Of a stretch of DNA of 64,000 nucleotides, positions 34,993-43,859 are shown one piece after another. This stretch comes from Rhodococcus globerulus NBRC 14531. Lineage in GTDB: Bacteria; Actinomycetota; Actinomycetes; Mycobacteriales; Mycobacteriaceae. The stretch covers positions 806,001-870,000 of the forward strand of contig NZ_BCWX01000003.1 of assembly GCF_001894805.1 (NCBI RefSeq). Direction: 5' to 3'. The notes under the pieces are model-generated. The model saw only the letters and a list, made by a program, of their open reading frames with translations. It ran no database searches and had not been told where the DNA came from. Position 1 is the first letter of the stretch. Every line of letters starts with the position of its first letter. Position numbers and translations under genes: made by a program.

Positions 34993-35898
34993 TCATCGTT
35001 CTGATGTTGCACGTGTAGTGCGTAGTTCGCGGAAATGCTCGACGGCCAGAGCGTTGAAGGCTACGACGGCCGGGGCAAGTTGGCCAGGCCGATGCACGAG
35101 CCCTATTCTCGTTCGTTGCGCCGGCACGATCGCCTTCATCCGGACGCCGGCGGGGATGCGGGAAATAGTCCCAGGAGTCAGACAAGCGCCCACTCCTGCG
35201 CGCACCATGTCCAGGGTAGATGCGTAGTCCTCGTTCTCGACGGCGGCGTTGACGCTCACCCCGTGTGCGGCGAAGACGCGATCTATGGCCATCCTGGCCT
35301 GATTGCCTGCCGGAGGCAGGATGAGGGGAAGACGTGAGACCTGGGCCCAGGTCAGCTCCGTATGGTTTCCGTATGGCTCATTTCCTGGTGGCAGGAGTGC
35401 AGCGAGCGTTTCCACACCGAGAATCTGAGTTGCGAAGTCCGGCGGTGTCCTGTCGATTCGTGCGAAGGCAATGTCGTATTCGCCGGAACTGATCGAAGCG
35501 TAGATGTCGGATTCGGATTGAGGTGAGTTGATGCGTAGTCGGACCTCCGGATACCGCTCCCGGAACGCCGAGATCACTTCGGCGATCGGGGTAGCAAATG
35601 TTCTGGAGGTGACGATCCGTATTGCTCCCGCGGTCACGCCGTGCAGTGAGGCGACTGTGGATTCGATGTTTTCGAGGGCTGAGAGAGCCTGGCGAGCGGG
35701 CTTGGTCAGTAGTTTACCGGCTGGGGTCAGTGTGACACCCCGAGCCGAGCGGTAGAAGAGCTTCACCCTGAATTCGGATTCGAGCTTGGCTACGGCGTGT
35801 GACAGCGATGGCTGGGTGAGATGCACTGCTGCAGCGGCTTTCGTGAATGAACCGTGCTCGGCAACCGCAATCAGGCATCGTAGTTGTTGGATTTCCAT
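34993..35898 (-). CDS. LysR-family transcriptional regulator B
   Basis: 301 residues, convergent with regulator A and clearly paralogous (MEIQQLRCLIAVAEHGSFTKAAAAVHLTQPSLSHAVAKLE). Its ATG overlaps the stop of the quinone oxidoreductase gene (TGATG), so it is co-translated with that enzyme rather than divergently transcribed from a target, which is unusual for LysR genes. Effector domain intact to the end. Confidence 0.9.
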   Translation of the reverse strand: MEIQQLRCLIAVAEHGSFTKAAAAVHLTQPSLSHAVAKLESEFRVKLFYRSARGVTLTPAGKLLTKPARQALSALENIESTVASLHGVTAGAIRIVTSRTFATPIAEVISAFRERYPEVRLRINSPQSESDIYASISSGEYDIAFARIDRTPPDFATQILGVETLAALLPPGNEPYGNHTELTWAQVSRLPLILPPAGNQARMAIDRVFAAHGVSVNAAVENEDYASTLDMVRAGVGACLTPGTISRIPAGVRMKAIVPAQRTRIGLVHRPGQLAPAVVAFNALAVEHFRELRTTRATSER

Positions 35899-36929
35899 CA
35901 GTGTTCTTCTGAAGAGATGGTGTAATCGGACACTACCTCAATGATGGTCTTGCCGATCGAACTCCGGTTCGTCACCAGTTCCAACGCTTCTCGCGCTTGC
36001 GACAGAGGGAAACGGGCGTGAATGAGAGGGCGAATTCGACCCGATCGCCACAACGCGGTGAACTCGTCGCGATCACGGGAGGCGTTCTGCGGATCGTGGT
36101 GGGCGAACGTGCGGATCTCGAGTCCTTTCACCACAGCACCTTTGAGGAGTATGAGGTTCAATGGGATTCGTGGGATCTCTCCGCTCGCGTATCCGAGGGT
36201 GACAAAGCGTCCGCCCCAGCGTAATTCTCTGAGTGCCGATTCGGCGTGCGGACCGCCGACGGGATCGATGACGGCATCGATTGCTCCCGGGCCGAGCGCA
36301 GCTCGTATGCCGTCGCGTAGGTTTCCCTCGGTGTAATTGATGGTGGCGTGTGCCCCTTTGCGGCGAGCCGCGTCGAGTTTCTCCGAGGAGGACGCGGCAG
36401 CGACGACGCGGGCACCGAGCGACGCTGCGAGTTCGACCGCCGCGAGTCCGACGCCTCCGCCGGCGCCGAGGACGAGAACATTGTCGCCAGAACGGATTTC
36501 GGCTGTGGAACGTAGTGCATGGTAGGCGGTCAGGTGGCAGACCCAGGTTGCGGCTGCCTCCGCGAATGTGATCTCGGCGGGTATCGGCACCGCGGCGCCT
36601 GCAGGCGCGACAAGGTATTCGGCAAAGGCTCCGGGTGCGAGAACCGCGACCCGGTCGCCAGGGGAGTGACTGGTGACACCGTCGCCGACGGCGGTGATCA
36701 CGCCGGCAGCTTCATGTCCCGGAACGAAGGGGAGTGCCGCCTTTACTTGATATTGCCCCGCGATCATCAATGTGTCGGGAAAGTTCACTGCAGCCGCATA
36801 CACCGCGACCAGGATCTCGCCGGGTGCGGGAATGGGTGTGTCGACAGAATTTATCTCTATTGCTTCGGGACTGCCCATTCGGTGAATGCGGGCCGCCGAC
36901 ATGGTGGCAGGGGCTGTCATTGATCTCAT
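35898..36929 (-). CDS. NADPH:quinone oxidoreductase-like medium-chain reductase
   Basis: 343 residues from ATG 36929 (GAAGGA 6 nt upstream; an upstream start would add 10 residues). Zinc-free MDR fold: VPGHEAAGVITAVGDGV, nucleotide motif VLGAGGGVGLAAVELAASLGA, and DAVIDPVGGPHAESALRELRWGGRFVTLGY. Reduces quinones or enones/enoyl thioesters with NADPH. Co-transcribed with LysR B. Confidence 0.9.
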   Translation of the reverse strand: MRSMTAPATMSAARIHRMGSPEAIEINSVDTPIPAPGEILVAVYAAAVNFPDTLMIAGQYQVKAALPFVPGHEAAGVITAVGDGVTSHSPGDRVAVLAPGAFAEYLVAPAGAAVPIPAEITFAEAAATWVCHLTAYHALRSTAEIRSGDNVLVLGAGGGVGLAAVELAASLGARVVAAASSSEKLDAARRKGAHATINYTEGNLRDGIRAALGPGAIDAVIDPVGGPHAESALRELRWGGRFVTLGYASGEIPRIPLNLILLKGAVVKGLEIRTFAHHDPQNASRDRDEFTALWRSGRIRPLIHARFPLSQAREALELVTNRSSIGKTIIEVVSDYTISSEEH

Positions 36930-37034
36930 CGAAGATTCCTTCGTCCGGGTGGCGATCACTTCCTACGTGCGAGTATGCCAAGTATCCGCTCCGGGTAATT
37001 GCGTTCTGCTCAAACAGTCATTATGTTCCAACGT

Positions 37035-38105
37035 ATGGCAGATCAGACGAACACTTCCCCCGTCGCGGATCGCAGCGACCTCACTCACTCCCTCGATGTC
37101 GACTCGCTCAGCCGATGGATGGATGCGCAACGGCTTCCCGGCGCAGGCGAATTGGCCCAGGCGCGTTCGCTGACAGGCGGGTCTCAGAACGAACTGTTCG
37201 AGATCACGCGCGGTGGCGAAAAAATGGCACTTCGGCGCCCACCCAGCTATGGCGTCGAGGGCCGCTCGAAGGTGCTCATGCGCGAGGCACAGTTACTGAA
37301 GGCGCTTGCGGGTACGGATGTGCCGCATGCCAGGTTGCGTGCTGCGACCGCCGATGAGTCGGTGATCGGCTCGGCGTTCTACCTCATGGATCTGGTTGAC
37401 GGCTGGAGTCCGATGGGTGCCGGCTGGGTTGCGCCGTTCGACACCGACCTCGAAGCCCGCGGCGGTCTTGCCATCGAACTCGCTGACGGTGCAGCCAAGT
37501 TGGCCAGGGTGGACTGGAAGGCTCGAGGACTCGAGGGCTTCGGAAAGCCGGAAGGCTTCTTGGACCGCCAGGTAGATCGCTGGCTATCTCACCTGTCCAA
37601 CTTCAAGTTTCGTGAAATTCCGGGTTTGGACGCGACTGCTGCATGGCTGCGTGAACATCAGCCGAAGCATTTCGAAGCCGGCATCATGCACGGCGATTAC
37701 CAGTTCGCGAATGTGATGTACCAGCATGGGAAACCGGCCAAGCTCGCGGCAATCATCGACTGGGAAATGGCAACCATCGGAGACCCTCTCCTCGATCTCG
37801 GTTGGGTCCTCGTCGGCTGGTCTCCTGAGGGCGATGCAATGAAGTACGCCCGCTATTTGAACTACGACGGCATGCCCTCGCGCGACGACATGCTGCAGCA
37901 TTATTCGACCGTCAGCGGCCGAGATGTCTCCCAGATCGACTACTACGTAATTCTCGCTCGATTCAAGCTCGCGCTCGTCCTGGAGGCGAGCGTTGCACGC
38001 CATGCTAAGGGCGAGGCCGATGACCGCGTCGCCCGGTTCGGTCCCATCGTTCTCGAGCTTATGCAGTTTGCCGAATCGCTTTCCAAGACAACACCGCTGA
38101 ACTAG
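37035..38105 (+). CDS. APH-like kinase, ACAD11/LvaA-type hydroxyacyl-CoA kinase candidate
   Basis: 356 residues from ATG 37035 (ATG 37023 is also possible; neither has a strong ribosome site). Kinase motifs are complete: nucleotide-lobe LTGGSQNELFEI, catalytic MHGDYQFANVMY and metal-binding IIDWEMATIGDPLLDLGW. The next gene, 35 bp on, is an ACAD11-like dehydrogenase. In animals ACAD10/11 fuse these two domains, and in Pseudomonas the levulinate genes lvaA/lvaC encode them separately; both phosphorylate a 4-hydroxyacyl-CoA and then eliminate phosphate. The same chemistry is a good hypothesis. Confidence 0.88.
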   Translation: MADQTNTSPVADRSDLTHSLDVDSLSRWMDAQRLPGAGELAQARSLTGGSQNELFEITRGGEKMALRRPPSYGVEGRSKVLMREAQLLKALAGTDVPHARLRAATADESVIGSAFYLMDLVDGWSPMGAGWVAPFDTDLEARGGLAIELADGAAKLARVDWKARGLEGFGKPEGFLDRQVDRWLSHLSNFKFREIPGLDATAAWLREHQPKHFEAGIMHGDYQFANVMYQHGKPAKLAAIIDWEMATIGDPLLDLGWVLVGWSPEGDAMKYARYLNYDGMPSRDDMLQHYSTVSGRDVSQIDYYVILARFKLALVLEASVARHAKGEADDRVARFGPIVLELMQFAESLSKTTPLN

Positions 38106-38140
38106 TAGATTTCCACTACTCACCCGATCGAGGAGCCGAC

Positions 38141-39418
38141 ATGGCCTGGGATTTCGAAACAGAACCTGAATTTCAGAAGAAGCTGGATTGGGTCGCGCAG
38201 TTCGTCCGCGAGGAGGTCGAACCGCTCGATCTCGTGTGGCCACACGACAATTACAAGCCGCTCGACGACGCGCACCGACTGATCGTCGATCCGCTCAAGC
38301 AGAAGGTGCGAGATCAGGGCCTGTGGGCCTGCCATCTCGAACCAGCACTCGGCGGTCAAGGCTTCGGACAGCTCAAGTTGGCCCTACTCAACGAGATACT
38401 AGGTCGTTCGACTTGGGCGCCGGTAATCTTCGGCACGCAGGCACCCGATACCGGTAACGCCGAGATCATCGCGCATTTCGGTACCGACGAGCAGAAGGCG
38501 ACGTACTTACAGCCGTTGCTCGACGGTGAAATCTTCTCGTGCTACTCGATGACCGAACCCCAGGGCGGTGCGGACGTTTCGGGATTTGAGACGACTGCCG
38601 TGCGCGACGGCGACGATTGGGTCATCAGTGGCTGGAAGTTCTTCTCTTCCAACGCTCGCTACGCGACTTTCTGCATTGTCATGGCGTACACGGACAAGGA
38701 AGCGGGCCCGCACAAGGGCATGTCAATGTTCCTCGTTCCTACTGATTCGGCAGGGTTGAAGATCGAGCGCAACCTCACTCTGATCCACGAGCCGGACGAA
38801 GAGGGCTCGGAGGCATACATTCACTACGACAATGTCCGTGTTCCGGGTACTGCGATGCTCGGCGACGAGGGCAAGGCATTCGAGGTGGCTCAGGTCCGCC
38901 TCGGTGGCGGCCGCGTTCACCATGCAATGCGCACGGTAGGCCTTGCGCAGCGGGCGCTGGACATGATGTGTGAGCGCGCGCTCAGTCGTACGACTCGCGG
39001 AAAGTTGTTGTCCGAGAGGGAAACTGTGCAGGGCTTTATCGCAGAGTCTTACGCACAGTTGCGGCAATTCCGGCTTTTCGTGTTGCAGACGGCTTGGTTG
39101 ATCGACAAGACCAAGGACTATTCGCAGTGCCGCAAGGACATCAGCGCGATCAAGTTCTTGACGCCGAAGGTGCTGCATGACATCGTTCAGCGTTCCATTC
39201 AGGTACACGGCGCGTTGGGAGTCACCAAGGACACGCCGCTCGCCAGCATGTGGATCACAGCTCCGGTGATGGGTCTGGTCGACGGACCGACTGAAGTGCA
39301 TCTTCGGCAGGTGGCTCGCGGTGTATTGAAGGACTACCAGCCCACCGACGGGCTGTGGCCGACGGATCACATTCCGTCGAAGTTGGCTGCTGCCAGGAAG
39401 AAATTGGGCCTGAACTGA
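38141..39418 (+). CDS. acyl-CoA dehydrogenase, ACAD10/11-like
   Basis: 425 residues, full-length ACAD: N-terminal helices (WVAQFVREEVEPLDLVWP), beta domain with SMTEPQGGADVSG and ISGWKFFSSNARYA, C-terminal helical domain with IQVHGALGVTKDTPLASMW and a long C-terminal tail. The N-terminus and tail match the ACAD10/11 branch rather than chain-length-type FadEs. Expected to work with the coupled kinase gene. A strong terminator follows. Confidence 0.93.
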   Translation: MAWDFETEPEFQKKLDWVAQFVREEVEPLDLVWPHDNYKPLDDAHRLIVDPLKQKVRDQGLWACHLEPALGGQGFGQLKLALLNEILGRSTWAPVIFGTQAPDTGNAEIIAHFGTDEQKATYLQPLLDGEIFSCYSMTEPQGGADVSGFETTAVRDGDDWVISGWKFFSSNARYATFCIVMAYTDKEAGPHKGMSMFLVPTDSAGLKIERNLTLIHEPDEEGSEAYIHYDNVRVPGTAMLGDEGKAFEVAQVRLGGGRVHHAMRTVGLAQRALDMMCERALSRTTRGKLLSERETVQGFIAESYAQLRQFRLFVLQTAWLIDKTKDYSQCRKDISAIKFLTPKVLHDIVQRSIQVHGALGVTKDTPLASMWITAPVMGLVDGPTEVHLRQVARGVLKDYQPTDGLWPTDHIPSKLAAARKKLGLN

Positions 39419-39458
39419 GATTTGGGTACCGACTGAGTTCTGTTGATGCGGTGACAGA

Positions 39459-39496
39459 GTGGGGAATCCTTCAGTTGAAGGATTCCCCACTTTCGT
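39459..39496 (+). terminator. Rho-independent terminator after the kinase/ACAD operon
   Basis: 14-bp perfect stem (39459-39472 with 39479-39492), 6-nt loop, then TTCGTTTG. Lies just before the 3' end of the converging SDR. Confidence 0.88.
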
Positions 39497-39510
39497 TTGC
39501 CTCGACGATG

Positions 39511-40302
39511 TCAGAAGTCGGTGCCACCGTCGATGTTGACGAGGGCGCCGGTGAGGTACCCGGCACGAGGCGAAAGGAGAAACGCGATCAGTTCCCCGAC
39601 CTCGTCCGGCTGGCCTGGCCGCCCGAGCGCGGTGTTCAGTCCCCATTCTTCAACCATTACCCGTTCGAGCGCCTCTTCGTACGGGTACCCGCGCTCTTGT
39701 GCGACGTGCGCCCGGATCGCCCGCAGTGCATCAGTTTCGATGGCTCCGGGGCAGACACAGTTGGCTCGGATTCCTTGCCGCCCGTAAGCTTTCGCGATTC
39801 CCTTGGTGAAGACAGACACAGCACCCTTGAGAGAGGCGTAAGGGAGTCGAGCTATCTCCGGTGAGCGCACCGAATACGCCGCGGTTGTAACAATTGTTCC
39901 GCGCGTTGCAATCAGATGGGGCAGAGCAGATTCCACCGTTCGGGTGGTTCCGAGCAGCACGTCACGGAAAGCTGCGATCCAGTTTTCGTCAGGTGATTCG
40001 ATCGGCTCCTTCCCGAGTATGCCTGTCGTGACGGCAACCCCGTCGAGCCGCCCGAGCAACTCCACGGACTCCGCTACCGCACGTTCTGCCTCACCTTCGC
40101 GGCTGACATCGAAGGACCGTCCGAATGCGCGTGACGCGCCGACTGCGAGAACCTCTGCGGCAGCTTTCTCCGCGCGCTCGCCATCGCGGCCGACTACGAC
40201 GACCGATGCGCCATCTGCTGCCAGAGCGCGCGCCGCCGCGAGGCCCATGCCGGCAGTGCCGCCGACTACGAGATAACCCTTGTCTCGAATGAGAAGATCC
40301 AT
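39511..40302 (-). CDS. SDR oxidoreductase
   Basis: 263 residues. Nucleotide motif VVGGTAGMGLAAARAL, catalytic Ser/Tyr region TTAAYSVRSPEIARLPYASLK with Tyr-x3-Lys, C-terminal LTGALVNIDGGTDF. The NNAG segment is replaced by VTTGI, a less common form. Probable hydroxyacyl or cyclic alcohol dehydrogenase. Has an operator candidate 26 bp upstream of the ATG. Confidence 0.87.
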   Translation of the reverse strand: MDLLIRDKGYLVVGGTAGMGLAAARALAADGASVVVVGRDGERAEKAAAEVLAVGASRAFGRSFDVSREGEAERAVAESVELLGRLDGVAVTTGILGKEPIESPDENWIAAFRDVLLGTTRTVESALPHLIATRGTIVTTAAYSVRSPEIARLPYASLKGAVSVFTKGIAKAYGRQGIRANCVCPGAIETDALRAIRAHVAQERGYPYEEALERVMVEEWGLNTALGRPGQPDEVGELIAFLLSPRAGYLTGALVNIDGGTDF

Positions 40303-40327
40303 TGTTGTTCACACTTTCGTCGATAAG

Positions 40328-40343
40328 TGACAGATATGCCAGA
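40328..40343. promoter_or_regulatory. operator candidate, SDR promoter
   Basis: TGACAGATATGCCA (40328-40341) plus GA, preceded by ATAAG as at other sites. The asymmetric GA flank points away from the gene here, unlike most copies, so the orientation may not matter. Confidence 0.5.
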
Positions 40344-40390
40344 AAGTAAATCATTCCGCTGTCCTCAGGCCTAGCTTGCGCTCGGTCTCG

Positions 40391-41632
40391 CTACGCAAGC
40401 GCGAGAGTTGCGAGGATGTCGGGTGAATAGGCCTCAGCAGGTGCGGCCCATGGCCCGGAATGCACGGCACCTAAGGCGGCACCCAATTCCGGTCGCTGAC
40501 TGAGCATTCGACGCATTCTCGACTGCCGGGCGGTGCGATCCGGCATACAGAAGCCCGCAAGTAGGTCGGTCAACGCGCTGGCGAATCGAAGCCGGGCCAT
40601 TCGCGCCGAACGTTCCTCGGAGTAGCCTGCAAGGGATTGCGGTGTCCAGGTGGAGTTGTCGAGTAGCGCTTCGGAGAGAATTCGCGCGTCGCGCAACGAG
40701 ATGCTCAAACCCTGTGCAGTGACGGGGTTACTCCAGCCTGCGGCGTCACCGATCAATGCCACGCCGGGCACCACGGGCGTATCCGTCCAGGCATCGTTCA
40801 TCGGGAATGTGGCGCAGGGTCCAATAGGTGTCGCAGCGGCGAGGTCGTCGAAATTCGGGAAAATGGGTGTTCGATATGATTCGAGAAATTCCGTGATCGT
40901 CGCCGGCCCACGGAGTGGTTCCGGGTCGCTCGTGCTGCGTCCGACGTAGAGGCGCAGCCGATTGTCCGCTCGTGGGATCACGATGTATTGGTTGCGGCCG
41001 GCAATTGCAATTGTGGTCACGGATCGATCCCACACGCCGCCGTCATCAACGAGCATGCCGGACAATTTCACTCTGGCCTCAGTGGTCGAGAGGCTGACGC
41101 CTGCGGCGGCCCGTGTGCTGGACTGCTTTCCGTCGGCGCCCACGATAAGGCGGCATCGTTCGGTTCGGGTTTCTCCGTCAACCTCGTAGGTGACCGAGGG
41201 GTGCGGGGCTCTTTCGATAGTGCAACGTCGCACGCCGCGGATAACCGTGGCGCCGGCTTTTGTTGCGGCCTGGGCAAGAGCTTCGCGCAGTTCAGGATGG
41301 CCGACGCCGATGACGCCGGGTGCGCCTGGAACAGCCGTCGACAGGTCCTTGGACATTCGTTGCGCTTGTTCGACGCTTAGATTTTCGTCGTAGGGGACCA
41401 TCTTGGTTATCACAGACATGCTGTCGGCTTCGAGAATTGACTGGGCCACACCAAGTTCTATCGCCTCGACAAAACCCCACGGCACCATCGCCTCGCCGCG
41501 GACCATGTCGTGGTAGGTGCTTTCGCGTTCGAGCACAGTGACTTTCAGTCCACCCGCCGCGAGACGTGCGGCAAGTGCGCACCCTGCTACGCCGCCGCCG
41601 ACGATCACGATGTCGCTATCGTTGTCAGGCAT
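40391..41632 (-). CDS. FAD-dependent monooxygenase (PHBH/UbiH fold)
   Basis: 413 residues from ATG 41632 (GGAG upstream). FAD motifs: IVIVGGGVAGCALAARLAAGG at the N-terminus, the DG-type loop RLIVGADGKQSSTRAAAG, and the GD motif ALIGDAAGWSNPVTAQGLSISLRDA. Hydroxylates or epoxidises a substrate with NAD(P)H and oxygen, or acts as a reductase of the geranylgeranyl-reductase branch. Divergent from a TetR gene across an operator pair, so probably that regulator's main target. Confidence 0.88.
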   Translation of the reverse strand: MPDNDSDIVIVGGGVAGCALAARLAAGGLKVTVLERESTYHDMVRGEAMVPWGFVEAIELGVAQSILEADSMSVITKMVPYDENLSVEQAQRMSKDLSTAVPGAPGVIGVGHPELREALAQAATKAGATVIRGVRRCTIERAPHPSVTYEVDGETRTERCRLIVGADGKQSSTRAAAGVSLSTTEARVKLSGMLVDDGGVWDRSVTTIAIAGRNQYIVIPRADNRLRLYVGRSTSDPEPLRGPATITEFLESYRTPIFPNFDDLAAATPIGPCATFPMNDAWTDTPVVPGVALIGDAAGWSNPVTAQGLSISLRDARILSEALLDNSTWTPQSLAGYSEERSARMARLRFASALTDLLAGFCMPDRTARQSRMRRMLSQRPELGAALGAVHSGPWAAPAEAYSPDILATLALA

Positions 41633-41644
41633 TCCGCTCCACTT

Positions 41645-41687
41645 CATTTACTCGCAGTTAATGGGCCTCATTTACTATGACATAATG
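41645..41687. promoter_or_regulatory. two 19-bp operator repeats between monooxygenase and TetR genes
   Basis: Site 1 at 41645-41663 and site 2 at 41669-41687 each start CATTTACT and end TAATG, with imperfect dyad symmetry. They are 24 bp apart centre to centre and fill the 89-bp divergent promoter gap. This is the usual arrangement for a TetR repressor that controls itself and the divergent gene; unrelated to the TGACA-type palindrome. Confidence 0.65.
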
Positions 41688-41721
41688 GGTTGGGAAGTTG
41701 TTAGATCGGAAGGCGATCAAA

Positions 41722-42354
41722 ATGCGAAGCCGTGGTGGAACACAATCATCACCAATATCGAAGGCCGATGTGGTGGAGGCCGCTCTGCGTGTGGTCGAGC
41801 GTTCTTCGCTCAACCGGTTGACCGTGCGCGAGGTAGCCCAGGAATGCGGTGTGACAGCGCCGGCGATCCACTATCACCTCAGGGGTGCAGGCAGTTTGGC
41901 AGACCGCGTCGTCGAGGCCGTGACAGCGAAGATTGATATCACGGTCGACCCGGATGCCACATGGTTCGATCAATATGTCCACCTGGTCATGGATATGGAC
42001 GCGGCCTTCCTCCGGTATCCGGGGACCGGCCTGCACGCACTCACGGCTGTTGGGCCCTCGGCGGCAGCCGGACGGCTCACGGAAACAGCTCTGGGGATCT
42101 TGCGGGCTGCGGGTTTCTCGGAGGACGAGTCCGTCGAGCTTTTCACGGCAACCTATCTGCTGTTCGTCGGCTGGTTGGCTACCAGTGGGCTGGCCGAGGA
42201 GGGTATCGTCCACCCCGCATTGGCAATTGCACAGCAGGGGCGGCCGGATTCAGGCGGAAACTCTTCGCTCCAAGCGACTTTGAGACGTCTCCTCGGTACC
42301 GCGGTTCCATCGATTTCACCCGTATGCACAGCGAAAGCAACGAATGGAGATTGA
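41722..42354 (+). CDS. TetR-family transcriptional regulator
   Basis: 210 residues from ATG 41722 (GGAAGG 9 nt upstream). HTH at the N-terminus: LNRLTVREVAQECGVTAPAIHYHLRGAGSLADRVVEAV; the rest is the helical ligand domain. Divergent from the flavin monooxygenase, with two candidate operators in the gap. The SnoaL-like gene starts 3 bp after its stop, an operon partner. Confidence 0.9.
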   Translation: MRSRGGTQSSPISKADVVEAALRVVERSSLNRLTVREVAQECGVTAPAIHYHLRGAGSLADRVVEAVTAKIDITVDPDATWFDQYVHLVMDMDAAFLRYPGTGLHALTAVGPSAAAGRLTETALGILRAAGFSEDESVELFTATYLLFVGWLATSGLAEEGIVHPALAIAQQGRPDSGGNSSLQATLRRLLGTAVPSISPVCTAKATNGD

Positions 42355-42357
42355 ACG

Positions 42358-42705
42358 ATGACTACACATGACTCCTCGTGGATGAAGGACTACTACGCGG
42401 CCTGGGACTCCGCCGACGCAGATGCAATCGCCGCGTGGTTCGATGCAGATGTCGTACTAGAAGACGTTCCCACCGGCCATGTGGCCTCAGGCGTAGATCA
42501 GGCCCGTTCGTTTGTCGAAGGCGCTCTCGAGCGGGTGCCCGGGGCGACGTACGAGGTGAAGGTTGGGCTCGTCAGCGACGACACCTTCGCAGTCGAGTGG
42601 GTCATGCACCCCTATGGCCTACGTGGGTCGTCTGTCGGGACTCTTCGCGCGGGAAAGATAGCCTCGAACCGCGACTACTGGAACATGTTGTCCAAGAACG
42701 GTTAA
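42358..42705 (+). CDS. SnoaL-like/NTF2-fold protein
   Basis: 115 residues, alpha+beta-barrel NTF2-fold pattern: WMKDYYAAWDSADADAIAAWFDADVVLEDVPTGHVASGVDQARSFVEGAL then ATYEVKVGLVSDDTFAVEWVMHPYG. Such proteins act as isomerases, cyclases, dehydratases or steroid-isomerase-like enzymes. Coupled to the TetR gene. Confidence 0.85.
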   Translation: MTTHDSSWMKDYYAAWDSADADAIAAWFDADVVLEDVPTGHVASGVDQARSFVEGALERVPGATYEVKVGLVSDDTFAVEWVMHPYGLRGSSVGTLRAGKIASNRDYWNMLSKNG

Positions 42706-42733
42706 CGTCGACTCGTACGATGCTCCGACGAGA

Positions 42734-42775
42734 CGAAGTCGCGTCTATTGCCCTCTGGTAGTAGACGCGACTTCG
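42734..42775. terminator. hairpin between convergent SnoaL-like and TauD genes
   Basis: 14-bp perfect stem (42734-42747 with 42762-42775), 14-nt loop. Serves two converging transcripts; no long T-run. Confidence 0.75.
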
Positions 42776-42784
42776 GTGTCTGGC

Positions 42785-43621
42785 TCAGTACGGGCTGTCG
42801 CCGGCAATCGTGATGCGCTGCATCACGCGGGTCTCGTCACCGAAGTCGTCGCACGCATAGTGTTGCGTGGAACGATTGTCCCAGAATGCAACTGATCCGG
42901 GACGCCAGCTGAACCGGCACTGGTATTCCGGTCGCGAAGCGTGGCTGAACAGCATACGAAGGAGGGCATCACTCTCGCGGGTTTCCATCCCGACAATCCG
43001 CGAGGTGAATGGTTCGTTCACATAGAGCACCGATGCTCCCGTATCAGGATTCGTCCGTACCAGAGGATGCTCCACCGGCGGAAACTTCTCCGCCATGGCA
43101 GCTTTGTTCTCCGGCGCGATGGTGGGGCCGAAAGATTTGTCGAAGTCATGAACCGCACGAAGCGATTTCAGGGCTTCCTGAATCGATGAGCTCAGACCGG
43201 CGAAGGCTGCTTCCATGTCGGCCCACAAGGTATCGCCGCCCATCGGAGGGACTTCGACTGCGCGCAGGATCGAACCGAATGAAGGTTCGGCCCGCCAGCT
43301 GACATCCGAGTGCCAGAAATTCTCACCGTAAGGGCTCCTCGAGCGCTGTGCGCGCATGTCCGGCGAACGTCGCAGGATGATCAACTCGGGATGATTCGGG
43401 TGCGCACCGATGAAGGGATGCGTTTCGAGATCCCCGAACAGTCGGCCGAACGCGACATGCTCCGCGGGTGTCAGATGGTCTTGTTCGCGGAAGAACAGCA
43501 CCTTGTGCTCGACCAAGGCTCGGCGTAGCTCCTGAACTGTGGCGGCATCAAGATCGCCGCCGATCTTGATGTTCTGGACCTCTGCGCCGATACGGCTGGT
43601 CAACGTCTGGATGTCGATCAT
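42785..43621 (-). CDS. TauD/TfdA-family Fe(II)/2-oxoglutarate dioxygenase
   Basis: 278 residues from ATG 43621 with a GGAGG site; an upstream frame adds 35 non-conserved residues. Metal ligands: HSD in FWHSDVSW and the distal His in NRSTQHYACDDF; the 2-oxoglutarate-binding Arg is near RVMQRITI. FFREQDHLTPAEHVAFGRLFGDLETHP is standard for TfdA/TauD proteins. Hydroxylates or cleaves an ether, sulfonate or acid substrate. Stands alone beside the pseudogene region. Confidence 0.92.
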   Translation of the reverse strand: MIDIQTLTSRIGAEVQNIKIGGDLDAATVQELRRALVEHKVLFFREQDHLTPAEHVAFGRLFGDLETHPFIGAHPNHPELIILRRSPDMRAQRSRSPYGENFWHSDVSWRAEPSFGSILRAVEVPPMGGDTLWADMEAAFAGLSSSIQEALKSLRAVHDFDKSFGPTIAPENKAAMAEKFPPVEHPLVRTNPDTGASVLYVNEPFTSRIVGMETRESDALLRMLFSHASRPEYQCRFSWRPGSVAFWDNRSTQHYACDDFGDETRVMQRITIAGDSPY

Positions 43622-43859
43622 GGATCCTCCTGTCGCTGAAAATGGCATCTCGATCACTGGAATGCTCTCGCTGTGCTTATTACAGTCGCGGTTGGAGCGG
43701 ATGGCCAATGAAAATGATCTATGCATGCCATAGGGTCCGACAATGGGCCGCGCTGACGAAATCTACAGTGGTGCATGATTGTTGAGCTCCCATGGGATTG
43801 TGTGGTGGGCACGCTACCTCTACAGTCGGTCACGACAAGCGCTGGCCCGACGGCGGGAC

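Noticed and set aside
36999-37034. Upstream start of the second APH-like kinase at 36999
   Set aside because: The extension has no conserved residues and no ribosome site; ATG 37023 or 37035 fits better.
5293-38105. Aminoglycoside resistance genes from the APH-fold proteins
   Set aside because: Both belong to the COG3173 type beside acyl-CoA enzymes, and the motifs (WGD, DWEMATIGDPLLDLGW) fit metabolite kinases, not drug kinases.
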